A stretch of DNA of 64,000 nucleotides from Paracoccaceae bacterium (GTDB lineage: Bacteria > Pseudomonadota > Alphaproteobacteria > Rhodobacterales > Rhodobacteraceae): contig NVUX02000042.1 of NCBI GenBank assembly GCA_002402045.2, positions 24,758 through 88,757 of the forward strand, given 5' to 3'. The translations under genes were made by a program, and so were the position numbers. The notes under the pieces are model-generated. The model searched no databases, was not told where the DNA came from, and saw only the letters and a list, made by a program, of their open reading frames with translations. Numbering within the stretch: the stretch's first letter is position 1; every line of letters starts with the position of its first letter. Shown here one piece after another: positions 1 through 8,932 of this stretch.

Positions 1-1842
1 GTCTACCCAGCGGCGATCATTGCCCTCGAATTTTTCCAGTATCGGACAATCTATCGCGTGGATAAGCACGCCCCGACCTGGCATAGCGATGCCAACAATG
101 CGCTCACCGGGCACGGGCATGCAACAGGGCGCAGGGGCAGCAGACTGGTTGGGCTGGAGGCCAATCACCCGGTCCTCATCTGGCCCGGGGCCAGCACTAA
201 CGCCCGATTTCACCAACTCAGGATAAAGCGTTTGCACCAGCTCTGAGCCGCTAATTTGGGCAGCGCCAATTTCGGCCAGCAGGGCCTCTCCGCTTACAAG
301 CGTAAACAGTTTAGCGGCGGTTTCTAGTGCTTTATCGGTTGGTTTTTTGCCAACACGGCCAAGAGAAACGCGGGCAATTTCGCGGCCCAGCCGAATGTGC
401 GCATCGCGGTGCTCATCGCGCATATAGCGGCGAATGGCCGATTTTGCGCGCCCCGTTACCACCATATCTTCCCAGCTTGATTGCGGGCGCTGGCCTTCAG
501 CACGAATAATCTCAACCGACTGGCCATTGCGCAGCTTTGTCCAAAGCGGCACCCGCTGGCCATTCACCTTGGCGCCCACACAGGAGTCGCCGATTCGGGT
601 GTGAATTGCATAGGCAAAATCTATGGGAGACGCCCCGCGCGGCAGCTTGATGACTTCGCCTTTTGGGGTAAAGCAAAACACCTGATCCTGAAACATTTCA
701 AGCTTCACATGCTCTAGAAATTCATCGGGGTTTTCAGAGGCTTCAAAGCGTTCGGCCAAGGAGCGCAACCAGTGGAACGGGTCCACGGCAAAGGGATTTT
801 CGGCGCGCGCACCGTCTCGATAGGACCAATGCGCCGCCACGCCACTTTCCGCAACTTGGTGCATTTCTTGGGTGCGAATCTGGATCTCTACGCGCTTGGC
901 GGACCGGCCTGAAACCGTAGTATGGATCGAGCGATAACCGTTGGATTTTGGCTGCGAAATATAGTCTTTAAAGCGGCCCGGAACGGCGTTCCAGCGCTGG
1001 TGAACCGCGCCCAGCGCTATATAGGCATCTTTTACAGAATCTGTGGTTATCCGAAAGGCATAGATATCGGAAAGCCGGTTAAATGGCTCGTTTTTCTCTT
1101 CCATTTTGCGCCAAATGGAATAAGGCCGTTTTTCACGGCCCGTTACCCGCGCCTCAACACCCGAGTTAAACAGCGCCACGCGGATATCTTCCGTAATACG
1201 CGGAATCAGGTCGTCATTCTCTTTGCTGAGGTTGATAAACCGCCGCATAATCGAGTTTCGCGCCTCAGGGTTAAGCACCCGAAAGCTGAGGTCTTCCAGC
1301 TCGTCGCGGATAAACTGCATGCCCATGCGGCCCGCCAGCGGCGCGTAAATCTCAATGGTTTCGCGAGCTTTGTGGCGTTGCTTTTCCTTGGTCATCGAGC
1401 GGATGGTGCGCATATTGTGGAGCCGGTCGGCCAGCTTTACCAGCAGCACCCGCAGGTCCTTGGACATCGCCATCAACAGCTTGCGAAAATTCTCCGCCTG
1501 CTTGGTTTCCACGCTGGAAAGCTCAAGATTCGTAAGTTTCGTAACCCCATCAACCAGCTGAGCAATCTCGGGGGAAAACTGCTCAGAAACCTCGGCATAG
1601 GTCGCCGGGGTGTCCTCGATCGTATCGTGTAAAAGCGCGGTTACGATAGTGGCATCGTCGAGCATCACCTCGGTCAGCAGCATCGCCACTTCAACCGGAT
1701 GCGTGAAATACGGCTCGCCAGATTTACGAAACTGACCCTCATGCGCGGCCATGCCATAAGCATAGGCGCGCCGGATCAGGTCCGTGTCTGAATGCGGATT
1801 ATATTCAAGGACCTTTGTGATCAAATCGTCAGCGGTGATCAA
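1..1842 (-). CDS. relA/spoT: Bifunctional (p)ppGpp synthetase/hydrolase RelA/SpoT (3' end outside window)
   Basis: Makes and degrades the stringent-response alarmone (p)ppGpp in the cytoplasm. I see 614 codons; the C-terminus lies beyond the left edge. Order: HD hydrolase domain near residues 25-180, with the HD pair in LLHDTIEDT at about 72-73, so hydrolase activity is probably intact; synthetase domain about 220-340 (RLSDIYAFRI, NGYRSIHTTV); TGS domain about 385-450; the start of the C-terminal regulatory region. The start is TTG, with GGAGGG about 8 nt upstream; no ATG fits better. It sits 18 nt downstream of rpoZ on the same strand, a common alphaproteobacterial arrangement. Family assignment is secure; the TTG start is inferred. 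Confidence 0.95.
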   Translation of the reverse strand, partial: MITADDLITKVLEYNPHSDTDLIRRAYAYGMAAHEGQFRKSGEPYFTHPVEVAMLLTEVMLDDATIVTALLHDTIEDTPATYAEVSEQFSPEIAQLVDGVTKLTNLELSSVETKQAENFRKLLMAMSKDLRVLLVKLADRLHNMRTIRSMTKEKQRHKARETIEIYAPLAGRMGMQFIRDELEDLSFRVLNPEARNSIMRRFINLSKENDDLIPRITEDIRVALFNSGVEARVTGREKRPYSIWRKMEEKNEPFNRLSDIYAFRITTDSVKDAYIALGAVHQRWNAVPGRFKDYISQPKSNGYRSIHTTVSGRSAKRVEIQIRTQEMHQVAESGVAAHWSYRDGARAENPFAVDPFHWLRSLAERFEASENPDEFLEHVKLEMFQDQVFCFTPKGEVIKLPRGASPIDFAYAIHTRIGDSCVGAKVNGQRVPLWTKLRNGQSVEIIRAEGQRPQSSWEDMVVTGRAKSAIRRYMRDEHRDAHIRLGREIARVSLGRVGKKPTDKALETAAKLFTLVSGEALLAEIGAAQISGSELVQTLYPELVKSGVSAGPGPDEDRVIGLQPNQSAAPAPCCMPVPGERIVGIAMPGRGVLIHAIDCPILEKFEGNDRRWVD

Positions 1843-1860
1843 TCTAAGGCCCTCCAGAGG

Positions 1861-2217
1861 TTAGCTCGGGCTTTGAGCTTCCATCAAGGCACGCAGCATG
1901 TTTTCCTCAGACATATCGTCTTCGGCTGGTGCGTCGGGGCTGTCTTTTTCCATCAGCAACGGCATGGAATCTTCTTCCGGCTCGTCCACTTCGTTATGCT
2001 CTTGCAGCTCACCCACGGCGGCTTCGCGCAGCGCCTCAGCAGTAATGGTCTCTTCCGCGATTTCACGCAGAGCCACCACAGGGTTTTTGTCGTTGTCGCG
2101 CTCTACCGTGATCGGATCTCCAGCGGAGATTTCGCGCGCGCGGTGAGCGGCCAACACAACCAGCTCAAAGCGGTTGGCTACTTTATCAATGCAATCTTCT
2201 ACCGTTACGCGTGCCAT
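1861..2217 (-). CDS. rpoZ: DNA-directed RNA polymerase omega subunit
   Basis: Small RNA polymerase subunit that aids assembly of beta' and in many bacteria takes part in ppGpp binding. The conserved N-terminus [20 protein letters not shown] and the following AAHRAREI stretch are typical. The ATG at 2217 gives the family N-terminus; an ATG six codons upstream is open but adds non-family residues. The C-terminal half is strongly acidic (many Glu/Asp) and variable, as is usual in Alphaproteobacteria. It directly precedes relA/spoT on the same strand, so the ppGpp enzyme and a possible ppGpp target subunit are probably co-transcribed. Confidence 0.95.
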   Translation of the reverse strand: MARVTVEDCIDKVANRFELVVLAAHRAREISAGDPITVERDNDKNPVVALREIAEETITAEALREAAVGELQEHNEVDEPEEDSMPLLMEKDSPDAPAEDDMSEENMLRALMEAQSPS

Positions 2218-2296
2218 GCGATCTGCTCCATTCAAATAGGGGACCCGAAGAGTCAGCTATGTAATGGCAGGCGAGGACAAATACAAGGGAAAACGG

Positions 2297-2890
2297 CTAA
2301 AGTGGGCGGATTTCATTGCGGGCCTCGGCGGGGAGTGCTGCCAGCATCGCTCTGGCGGTTTTACCAAGAACAGGGTGCCGCCAAGCAGGCGCAATTTCGG
2401 CCATGGGTTTCAGCACAAAAGCACGGTCTTGCATGCGCGGGTGCGGCAGGATTAGTCCCTCGGGGGTGGCGTCCATTTGCGCGGCCAGCGATAGGCCCTG
2501 CCAATGGGAAAACCCCGCAAGACTGGGCGCGATTTCATCCCCAAAAGCAAGCAGATCCAAGTCTATTACCCGTGAAGCCCAGCGTTTGGGGCGGGTGCGG
2601 CCCAGCGCACCCTCGATATCGTGAAGCGCGGCCAGCACGGCCTTTGCAGAAAGCGCGCTCTCAATTTCCACCACACTATTTACATAGTCCGGCCCAATGC
2701 CCGCAGGAAAGGCAGGCGCGCTATACCATTGGCTTTGCTTAGTGATTCGGATTGCTGCACCTGCGAACAACCTCAGCGCTTCGTTAACAATTTCCAGAGA
2801 TGTTCTGGTTGCAGATTGCAGGTTTGATCCCAGCGCTACGTAACCGATGCGCGACAATTTGGCGGTTTTTCGCCCTTGTTTCTCACTCAT
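2297..2890 (-). CDS. folK: 2-amino-4-hydroxy-6-hydroxymethyldihydropteridine pyrophosphokinase (HPPK)
   Basis: Transfers pyrophosphate from ATP to 6-hydroxymethyl-7,8-dihydropterin in folate synthesis. Visible family motifs: YVALGSNL near residue 17, a central RWASRVIDLDLL block carrying the catalytic Arg and the Asp-x-Asp magnesium ligands, and LPHPRMQDRAFVL in the C-terminal part. Length of 197 aa is somewhat above the usual 160-180 because of a short basic N-terminal extension. It lies about 80 nt upstream of rpoZ on the same strand. No folB or folP is adjacent in this window. Confidence 0.93.
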   Translation of the reverse strand: MSEKQGRKTAKLSRIGYVALGSNLQSATRTSLEIVNEALRLFAGAAIRITKQSQWYSAPAFPAGIGPDYVNSVVEIESALSAKAVLAALHDIEGALGRTRPKRWASRVIDLDLLAFGDEIAPSLAGFSHWQGLSLAAQMDATPEGLILPHPRMQDRAFVLKPMAEIAPAWRHPVLGKTARAMLAALPAEARNEIRPL

Positions 2891-2987
2891 TCGCTATTAT
2901 TTCCCATTTCAGCCATTGTGCGATAGAGTATACGTCATATAGATATTCATTCGCACAAGTATTTTCTTGTATAAGGGTCTTTAACCT

Positions 2988-3560
2988 ATGTTTTATCGTG
3001 ACGAACGGCTCGCGCTGTTCATTGACGGGTCCAATCTTTACGCAGCCGCCAAAGCGCTGGGTTTTGATATCGACTATAAACTCCTGCGCACCGAATTTAT
3101 GCGGCGCGGCAAGCTATTGCGAGCGTTCTACTATACGGCGCTTCTGGAGAATGAAGAATATTCCCCCATCCGGCCCCTCGTCGATTGGTTGAATTATAAC
3201 GGCTACCATATGCGCACTAAACCCGCCAAGGAATTTACCGATTCCATGGGGCGGCGGAAGATTAAGGGCAATATGGATATTGAACTGGCGGTAGACGCCA
3301 TGGAACTGGCCCCGCATGTGGATCACATCGTGATCTTCTCGGGAGACGGTGATTTTCGGCCCGTGGTCGAAAGCCTTCAGCGGCAAGGTGTGCGGGTTTC
3401 GGTGGTCTCCACCATCCGCTCCAGCCCGCCAATGATCGCCGACGAGCTGCGCCGCCAATGTGACAATTTCATCGAGCTTGATGAATTGCGTGACGTGATT
3501 GGCCGGCCAACACGCCCCGATAGCGGCATGGGCGCTTTTGAGGAAACAGAGAGCCTGTGA
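2988..3560 (+). CDS. NYN-domain (LabA/DUF88-type) putative nuclease
   Basis: PIN-like NYN domain protein of the LabA/DUF88 group, in which acidic residues coordinate a metal for RNA cleavage. Visible motifs: [13 protein letters not shown] at the N-terminus (first catalytic Asp), DIELAVDAM, and [15 protein letters not shown] (further acidic residues), in the order expected for the fold. The 190 aa length is typical. It is divergent from folK and its stop overlaps the ispH GTG start by 4 nt, so the two are translationally coupled. The substrate RNA is unknown. Confidence 0.85.
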   Translation: MFYRDERLALFIDGSNLYAAAKALGFDIDYKLLRTEFMRRGKLLRAFYYTALLENEEYSPIRPLVDWLNYNGYHMRTKPAKEFTDSMGRRKIKGNMDIELAVDAMELAPHVDHIVIFSGDGDFRPVVESLQRQGVRVSVVSTIRSSPPMIADELRRQCDNFIELDELRDVIGRPTRPDSGMGAFEETESL

Positions 3561-4504
3561 AGCCCGATCTGACCATTTATCTAGCGGCCCCGCGCGGATT
3601 TTGCGCGGGGGTTGATAGGGCCATTAAGGTGGTTGAGCTGGCGCTGGAAAAATGGGGCGCGCCGGTGTATGTGCGCCACGAGATTGTGCACAATAAATAC
3701 GTGGTTGATGGCTTGCGAGACAAAGGCGCAGTGTTTGTGGAGCGGCTTGCCGATTGCCCTGATGACCGCCCCGTGGTTTTTAGCGCGCACGGTGTTGCAA
3801 AATCGGTGCCTGAAGCCGCTGAGCGCCGCAATATGCTCTACGTAGACGCCACCTGCCCCCTTGTTTCCAAGGTTCATATGGAGGCCGAGCGGCACCATAA
3901 TGACGGGCTGCAAATGATCATGATTGGCCATAAAGGCCACCCCGAAACCATTGGCACCATGGGGCAACTGCCCGAGGGCGCCGTACTTTTGGTGGAGACA
4001 GCGGACGATGTCGCAACCGTGAATCCAGCCGACCCCGAGCGCCTCGCCTTTATCACCCAAACCACGCTCAGCGTGGATGATGCTGCCGATATTATTGCCG
4101 CCCTCAAAGCCCGGTTTCCGGCTATCATCGGCCCGCGCAAAGAAGATATTTGCTATGCCACCACCAATAGGCAAGCTGCCGTGCGGGAAATCGCGCCAAA
4201 AATTGACGCGCTTTTGGTGATCGGCGCGCCGAATTCCTCCAACTCTCGCCGCTTGGTAGAAGTGGGGGAAAAGGCGGGCTGCGCCTATGCGCAACTGGTC
4301 GAGCGCGCCGTAAATATTGACTGGCGCGCGCTGGATGGCGCTCACGCAATTGGCATTACAGCGGGGGCCTCTGCTCCCGAAGTATTGATTAATGAGGTCT
4401 TGGATGCGTTTCGGGAACGCTATACATTGCACGTAGAAATCGTGGAAACCGCCACCGAGAATGTCTCGTTCAAGGTGCCGCGCATATTGAGAGACCTCGC
4501 ATGA
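3557..4504 (+). CDS. ispH: 4-hydroxy-3-methylbut-2-enyl diphosphate reductase
   Basis: Last step of the non-mevalonate (MEP) isoprenoid pathway: reduces HMBPP to IPP and DMAPP with a [4Fe-4S] cluster. The three cluster cysteines are visible in [10 protein letters not shown] near the N-terminus, [11 protein letters not shown] near residue 97 and ICYATTNRQ near residue 197. The glutamate-bearing TQTTLSVDD motif is also present. Length of 315 aa is normal. The start is GTG, overlapping the stop of the NYN gene by 4 nt; its own stop overlaps the next ATG by 4 nt. This makes a four-gene run with the DUF3429-like gene and rnhA. Confidence 0.96.
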   Translation: MKPDLTIYLAAPRGFCAGVDRAIKVVELALEKWGAPVYVRHEIVHNKYVVDGLRDKGAVFVERLADCPDDRPVVFSAHGVAKSVPEAAERRNMLYVDATCPLVSKVHMEAERHHNDGLQMIMIGHKGHPETIGTMGQLPEGAVLLVETADDVATVNPADPERLAFITQTTLSVDDAADIIAALKARFPAIIGPRKEDICYATTNRQAAVREIAPKIDALLVIGAPNSSNSRRLVEVGEKAGCAYAQLVERAVNIDWRALDGAHAIGITAGASAPEVLINEVLDAFRERYTLHVEIVETATENVSFKVPRILRDLA

Positions 4505-4923
4505 AACCCGTTCCTTTCCTCCCGGCCCTGTTTGGGCTGATCCTCATTTTACCGTTTATTTATGCGGGCGCAGCTTTGGCTGGGCTTATCACCCCGCCCC
4601 GCGCCTTTTGGGCCAGCCCCTATACGGTGCTTAATTCCTACGGCGCGATTTATCTCGGGATGCTCGGCGGGGTTTATTGGGGTTTTGCGGCCAAACGGCC
4701 AACTATCATTGATGTGCTGATCGCATTGGTGCCACCCTTTGTGGCTTTTGCAGCATCGGTTTCCCCAACGCCGATTCTGCCGTACGCTATCGGCATTGCG
4801 GGCATGTTGCTGTTTGATATGATCTATATTTCGCGCGGTATGGCCCCAAAATGGTGGCTTTCGTTGCGCATATATTCCGGTATTATCGCCATTGGCGTAT
4901 TGGTTTTTGCCTATTATGTCTGA
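4501..4923 (+). CDS. DUF3429-like small integral membrane protein
   Basis: 140 aa with four or five hydrophobic segments (about residues 8-28, 48-65, 72-92, 97-113, 122-139). The [16 protein letters not shown] stretch matches the conserved Tyr-Gly...Gly-Gly-x-x-Trp-Gly pattern I associate with DUF3429. Function is not known. It is translationally coupled to ispH upstream and overlaps the start of rnhA by 8 nt, so it is expressed in that operon; the sequence does not show a metabolic link. Confidence 0.75.
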   Translation: MKPVPFLPALFGLILILPFIYAGAALAGLITPPRAFWASPYTVLNSYGAIYLGMLGGVYWGFAAKRPTIIDVLIALVPPFVAFAASVSPTPILPYAIGIAGMLLFDMIYISRGMAPKWWLSLRIYSGIIAIGVLVFAYYV

Positions 4924-5368
4924 GCTATTTATTTACACCGATGGGGCATGCTCCGGCAATCCGGGCCCCGGTGGCTGGGGCGCGTTGCTGCTGGCCAAAG
5001 AAGGCGGCAAGCTGCTGAAATCACGTGAGCTTTGCGGCGGTGAAGCTGACACAACGAATAACCGCATGGAGCTAACAGCCGCGATTGAGGGCTTAAATGC
5101 GCTCGAACGGCCAAGTTCGGTAACCGTGATCACTGATAGCAATTATGTCAAAGACGGTATCAGTAAATGGATGCATGGCTGGAAGCGCAACGGTTGGAAA
5201 ACAGCCGCCAAGAAGCCCGTGAAAAACGTAGAGTTGTGGAAAGCTCTAGATGAAGCGCAAGCCCGCCATCAGGTCAGTTGGAAATGGGTTAAGGGCCACG
5301 CAGGCCACACAGAAAACGAGCTGGCAGATGATTTGGCCAACAAAGGCATGAAACCGTTTAAGGCTTAA
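4916..5368 (+). CDS. rnhA: Ribonuclease HI
   Basis: Cleaves the RNA strand of RNA-DNA hybrids (R-loops, primers). From the ATG at 4916 the protein is 150 aa and opens with [20 protein letters not shown], the usual RNase HI N-terminus, carrying the first catalytic Asp (residue 9). The other acidic residues are in [12 protein letters not shown] (Glu), VITDSNYV (Asp) and [12 protein letters not shown] (Asp), all present. An upstream in-frame start at 4892 would lie well inside the preceding gene and is unlikely. The start overlaps the preceding stop, so the gene is the last member of the ispH run. Confidence 0.95.
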   Translation: MSELFIYTDGACSGNPGPGGWGALLLAKEGGKLLKSRELCGGEADTTNNRMELTAAIEGLNALERPSSVTVITDSNYVKDGISKWMHGWKRNGWKTAAKKPVKNVELWKALDEAQARHQVSWKWVKGHAGHTENELADDLANKGMKPFKA

Positions 5369-5611
5369 CTACCTTTTCTCGACAAAGCGTTTGTAGAGGT
5401 AAACCAGCACGGCCACACCCAGTATCGCCCCGATAAAGCCCGCCGCTACGCCCAAAACCGCGAGCACCATGCGCAGCGCCAACCAACCGAGCAGCGCGCC
5501 AACGATGCCGAGTGCGATTGTCTGCGGCAATGGCAGATCAATTTTCAGCAGACGCGTGCCAACATAGCCCGCCGCCGCACCAATAATTATCCAATATACA
5601 ATCACGCCCAT
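5369..5611 (-). CDS. GlsB/YeaQ/YmgE-like small membrane protein
   Basis: 80 aa, almost wholly hydrophobic and glycine-rich (VIVYWIIIGAAAGYVGTRLL at the N-terminus, then GALLGWLAL and AAGFIGAILGVAVLVYLY), ending in a short basic tail. Three transmembrane helices are likely. The glycine pattern resembles the transglycosylase-associated/YeaQ family, which has no established biochemical role. The ATG has GAGGAGG about 6 nt upstream. It is convergent with rnhA (adjacent stops) and 60 nt downstream of fmt on the same strand, so it may be the last gene of that transcript. Confidence 0.65.
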   Translation of the reverse strand: MGVIVYWIIIGAAAGYVGTRLLKIDLPLPQTIALGIVGALLGWLALRMVLAVLGVAAGFIGAILGVAVLVYLYKRFVEKR

Positions 5612-5671
5612 CGCGGCCTCCTCAATGTTTCTGCCATTAACATAGGGCGTCGGATGAATGATTTCCAGACC

Positions 5672-6577
5672 CTAGGCGAGCTTTTCGCCTTTAAGCAGCG
5701 GAAACCCACGAGAAAAGACTGCAGCGTCCATCGGCCCCTTGCCAGCACGTTGAAGTTTCAAAAGTTGCACCGCTCCTTGGCCGCACGCAATTTTAAACTC
5801 ACCATTCAGCGCCTCGCCAGCAAGCCCTTCGCCATCAGCCACAACGCAGCCCAAAAGTTTAACCCGCTCGCCGTTCATCTCGCACCATGCCCCAGGAAAG
5901 GGTGAAAGCCCCCTGATTTGGCGGTCGATGGCTTGTGCTGATTGGCTCCAATCAATCTTGGCCTCTGATTTGTCAATCTTGGAGGCGTAGGTAACGCCCT
6001 GATCAGATTGTGGTTCAGCGCTAAACTTTCCGGAAGCCAGCACCTCCACAATTAGGCTCATGCCTATCTCTGCCAGCCTGTCATGCAAGCTGGCCGCAGT
6101 GTCATTTACCAAAATTTCGATTTCACGGCGTGCGATCACCGGCCCTGTGTCTAGCCCGGCTTCCATCTGCATAATGCACACGCCGGTCTTTTTATCTCCG
6201 GCCATTATCGCCCGCTGAATCGGCGCCGCCCCGCGCCAACGTGGCAAGAGAGATGCATGGATATTAAGGCAGCCCTTGGCGGGCATATCCAGTACCGTTT
6301 GCGGCAAAATCAGCCCATAAGCCACCACAACCGCGATGTCGGCATTATGCGCGGCAAAAGCAGCGCGGTCAAATTCGTCTTTAAAATTCAGCGGGGTAAA
6401 CACCGGAAGCACCAAGCCCTCGGCACAATTCTGCACAGGACTAGGCCGCGCCTTTTTCCCGCGCCCTGCCCTGCGTGGCGGTTGGGAATAAACAGCCACA
6501 ATCTCGTGCCCTGCGCCATGCAGGGCCTCCAAAACGCTCACCGAAAAATCGGGCGTTCCCATAAATACAATCCGCAT
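5672..6577 (-). CDS. fmt: Methionyl-tRNA formyltransferase
   Basis: Formylates Met-tRNAfMet with 10-formyl-THF for translation initiation. N-terminal [17 protein letters not shown] and the catalytic block [17 protein letters not shown] (Asn, His) followed by [20 protein letters not shown] are diagnostic. The C-terminal half has the expected tRNA-binding domain ([15 protein letters not shown]). Length of 301 aa is normal. It starts immediately after the stop of the divergent deformylase-like gene, so def, the def-like gene and fmt form one operon covering formylation and deformylation of the N-terminal Met. Confidence 0.96.
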   Translation of the reverse strand: MRIVFMGTPDFSVSVLEALHGAGHEIVAVYSQPPRRAGRGKKARPSPVQNCAEGLVLPVFTPLNFKDEFDRAAFAAHNADIAVVVAYGLILPQTVLDMPAKGCLNIHASLLPRWRGAAPIQRAIMAGDKKTGVCIMQMEAGLDTGPVIARREIEILVNDTAASLHDRLAEIGMSLIVEVLASGKFSAEPQSDQGVTYASKIDKSEAKIDWSQSAQAIDRQIRGLSPFPGAWCEMNGERVKLLGCVVADGEGLAGEALNGEFKIACGQGAVQLLKLQRAGKGPMDAAVFSRGFPLLKGEKLA

Positions 6578-6578
6578 A

Positions 6579-7079
6579 TTATCTCCGCTTCATGTTTTTG
6601 GCGTGCTTCGCCAGCAGCATTTTGCGCTTCACAGGGCTAAGGTGGTCTACAAATAGTTTACCGTTTAAGTGGTCTATCTGGTGTTGCACCGATGTTGCCC
6701 ACAGCCCAACAAAATCTCGCTCGATAAGCGCGCCGTTTTCATCCATATACCGCGCAGTTATCGCCCTCGGGCGCAGCACTTTTGCGAATAGCCCAGGAAT
6801 ATTCGGGCTGCCCTCTTCATGCTCCCGCATCTTGGCAGAGGCATGCAAAACTTCAGGGTTGGCCATCCGCACCGGCTCATTGCGCCCGTCCGAGCAATCC
6901 ACCACGGCCAGCCGCAACATTTCGCCAATTTGCGGCCCTGCCAGCCCAACGCCGGGCATGGCATACATCGCGGCGAGCATTTCATCCCAAACCGCGCGCA
7001 CATGTTCATCTACCGCCGCAACGGGTGGGCAAACGGTGCGCAGGCGCTTATCGGGAAACATCAAAAAAGGGCGCGTCAT
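6579..7079 (-). CDS. Peptide-deformylase-like protein, predicted catalytically inactive
   Basis: 166 aa paralogue of peptide deformylase with the fold signatures preserved: [10 protein letters not shown] (residues 43-52), EEGSPNIPG (88-96) and QHQIDHLNG (132-140). In active deformylases the second motif is EGCLS, its Cys binding the metal, and the third is HExDH, with Glu as general base. Here the Cys position is Ser91 and the Glu is Gln134, while both His remain. The metal ligand set and the catalytic base are thus both altered. It overlaps the canonical def stop by 4 nt and is followed directly by fmt. Possible roles are a regulator, a nascent-chain binder, or an enzyme with other chemistry. 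Confidence 0.9.
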   Translation of the reverse strand: MTRPFLMFPDKRLRTVCPPVAAVDEHVRAVWDEMLAAMYAMPGVGLAGPQIGEMLRLAVVDCSDGRNEPVRMANPEVLHASAKMREHEEGSPNIPGLFAKVLRPRAITARYMDENGALIERDFVGLWATSVQHQIDHLNGKLFVDHLSPVKRKMLLAKHAKNMKRR

Positions 7080-7597
7080 TCGTCCCGCGCCCGCTCTTTT
7101 TTCAGCTTTTTCATCTTGGCCGTTATCATTCGCCGCTTGATCCCCGAAAGGTAGTCCAAAAACAGCTTGCCATCCAAATGGTCCAGCTCATGCTGAGCAC
7201 AGGTGGCGGCAATTTCCTCAAATTCTTCCTCGTGATCATTGCCATCAATATCTTTGAACTGCATGCGCACCTTGGCAGGACGAGTCACATCCTCGTAAAT
7301 TCCGGGGATAGAGAGGCAGCCTTCCTCATGCACGTTCAGCTCGTCAGACACCCATGTAATGCGCGGATTGATCAGCACGCGCGGCTCTGGCGCGGCTTCT
7401 TTCCCCGCCACGTCCATAACGAAAAACCGTTCTAAAACGCCCACTTGCGGCGCAGCGAGGCCAATGCCCGGCGCGTCATACATGGTTTCAAGCATGTCTG
7501 TTACCAGCTTGCGCAGCTGGGGCGAAATGCCGTCTACCTGCTCACACACCTTCTTGAGGCGTGGGTCAGGATGGATGATGATTTTCTTTAAACTCAT
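7076..7597 (-). CDS. def: Peptide deformylase
   Basis: Removes the formyl group from nascent N-terminal fMet. All three metalloenzyme motifs are intact: GIGLAAPQVG, EEGCLSIPG with metal-binding Cys94, and AQHELDHLDG with His136, Glu137 and His140 (numbering from the ATG at 7597). I chose this ATG because MSLKKIIIHPDPRLKK is the usual N-terminus; an upstream TTG at 7615 is in frame but adds six non-family residues. The lysine-rich C-terminus (KMKKLKKERA) is plausible for ribosome association. First gene of the def / def-like / fmt operon. Confidence 0.95.
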   Translation of the reverse strand: MSLKKIIIHPDPRLKKVCEQVDGISPQLRKLVTDMLETMYDAPGIGLAAPQVGVLERFFVMDVAGKEAAPEPRVLINPRITWVSDELNVHEEGCLSIPGIYEDVTRPAKVRMQFKDIDGNDHEEEFEEIAATCAQHELDHLDGKLFLDYLSGIKRRMITAKMKKLKKERARDE

Positions 7598-7696
7598 GGC
7601 GCTGACATAATCCAACCTGCCTGATCAAGCAAGGGCGTGATTGGGGGTTTTCCTTGAGACATAATGCGCGTAGCGTGGCCCGAAATGGAGAATGAT

Positions 7697-8869
7697 ATGG
7701 CTAATTTTGACGAGATGATCGACCGGCGCGGCACCCATAGTGCCAAATGGGATGTGATGGAAGCCGTGTATGGCGTTTCGCCAGAAGATGGCCTTTCGAT
7801 GTGGGTTGCCGATATGGATTTCCGCCCGCCGCAAGCGGTGACAGATACACTTCAGGCAATGACTGACCACGGCGTGCATGGCTATTATGCACCTGATACC
7901 AGCTATAAAGCGGCCGTTTGTGGCTGGATGCAGCGGCGGCATGGCTGGGAGATTAAGCCCGAGTGGATCTCTACCACACACGGATTGGTGGCGGCAGTAG
8001 CGCTGGCGCTTCAGGCCTATACTGAAAAGGGCGACGGGGTTATTTTGTTTACCCCCGTTTACCACGCCTTTGCCAAGATGATTAATAGTAACGAGCGGAA
8101 AATTGTAGAGGCTGAGCTGGCGCTTAAGGCTGGCCGCTACGAGTTGGACCTCGCATCGCTGGAAGCGGCGCTTGATGGCAGTGAAAAAATGGTGATTTTG
8201 TGCTCACCCCATAACCCCGGCGGGCGAGTTTGGAGCGGAGATGAGCTGCGCACCGTCGCTGATTTTTGCGTGAAGCATGATCTGATTTTAGTGTCTGACG
8301 AAATCCACCATGATCTGGTGTTTGCGCCGCATAAACATACGATGATGGCTTTGGCCGCGCCCGAAATTGCAGACCGGCTGGTGACGCTGGTGGCGGCGTC
8401 AAAAACCTTTAATCTTGCGGGTGGTATGACCGGCGTTGTGGTGATTTCAGACGACGCGCTGCGGGCGCGGTTTGCAAAGGCGCATCAGGCCGCGGGGGCC
8501 TCGCCCAACCGCTTTGGCATGATGATGACAGAGGCGGCCTATACCGAGGGCGAAAGCTGGCTGGAAGAGCTGCTGGCTTACCTTACCGAAAACAAGCGGG
8601 TGTTTGATGAAGGCGTAAATGCCATTCCGGGACTGCGCTCAATGAACCTTGAGAGCACCTATTTGGCGTGGGTTGATTTTAGCGGCACGGGCATGGACAT
8701 GCCCGAGGTAATTGACCGCGTGCAAAGCCGCGCCAAAATTGCGGCAAACTACGGCGAGACTTTTGGCAAAGGTGGCGAGAAGTTCCTTCGGTTTAACCTT
8801 GGCTGCCCGCGAGAAATGGTGGAAGATGCTGTTTCACGGCTGCAATTGGCATTCGCTGATTTGCAATAA
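7697..8869 (+). CDS. MalY/PatB-type PLP-dependent C-S lyase/aminotransferase
   Basis: Fold-type I PLP enzyme of the MalY/PatB group (cystathionine beta-lyase-like, class I/II aminotransferase fold). Diagnostic features: WVADMDFRPPQAV near the N-terminus, CSPHNPGGRVW, VSDEIHHDLVF with the PLP-ring Asp, and AASKTFNLAG with the Schiff-base Lys. The length from the ATG at 7697 is 390 aa, the family norm. GGAG lies about 8 nt before this ATG; earlier in-frame starts at 7664 and 7685 lack such a site. It is divergent from def. The exact substrate (cystathionine, cysteine or an aminotransferase substrate) cannot be read from the sequence. A second member of the family lies at 57518-58693 in the arsenic region. 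Confidence 0.88.
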   Translation: MANFDEMIDRRGTHSAKWDVMEAVYGVSPEDGLSMWVADMDFRPPQAVTDTLQAMTDHGVHGYYAPDTSYKAAVCGWMQRRHGWEIKPEWISTTHGLVAAVALALQAYTEKGDGVILFTPVYHAFAKMINSNERKIVEAELALKAGRYELDLASLEAALDGSEKMVILCSPHNPGGRVWSGDELRTVADFCVKHDLILVSDEIHHDLVFAPHKHTMMALAAPEIADRLVTLVAASKTFNLAGGMTGVVVISDDALRARFAKAHQAAGASPNRFGMMMTEAAYTEGESWLEELLAYLTENKRVFDEGVNAIPGLRSMNLESTYLAWVDFSGTGMDMPEVIDRVQSRAKIAANYGETFGKGGEKFLRFNLGCPREMVEDAVSRLQLAFADLQ

Positions 8870-8881
8870 AACAACAATTTG

Positions 8882-8898
8882 AGGGCCATGCCGGCCCT
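8882..8898 (+). terminator. Possible hairpin after the MalY-type gene
   Basis: AGGGCC and GGCCCT form a 6 bp perfect stem around a 5 nt loop, 12 nt past the stop at 8869. No T-run follows, so it is at best a weak intrinsic terminator. It lies upstream of the GTG chosen for the next gene and would fall inside an extended reading of that gene. Confidence 0.3.
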
Positions 8899-8932
8899 TA
8901 ACTTGCACATATCGAACAAGTTAGGACGTAGC

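Noticed and set aside
922..2742. Long plus-strand open frames (922-1632 and 1792-2742) opposite relA/spoT, rpoZ and folK
   Set aside because: They lie antisense to strong, family-defined genes and have compositions typical of complementary-strand frames (many His, Arg, Phe, no motif).
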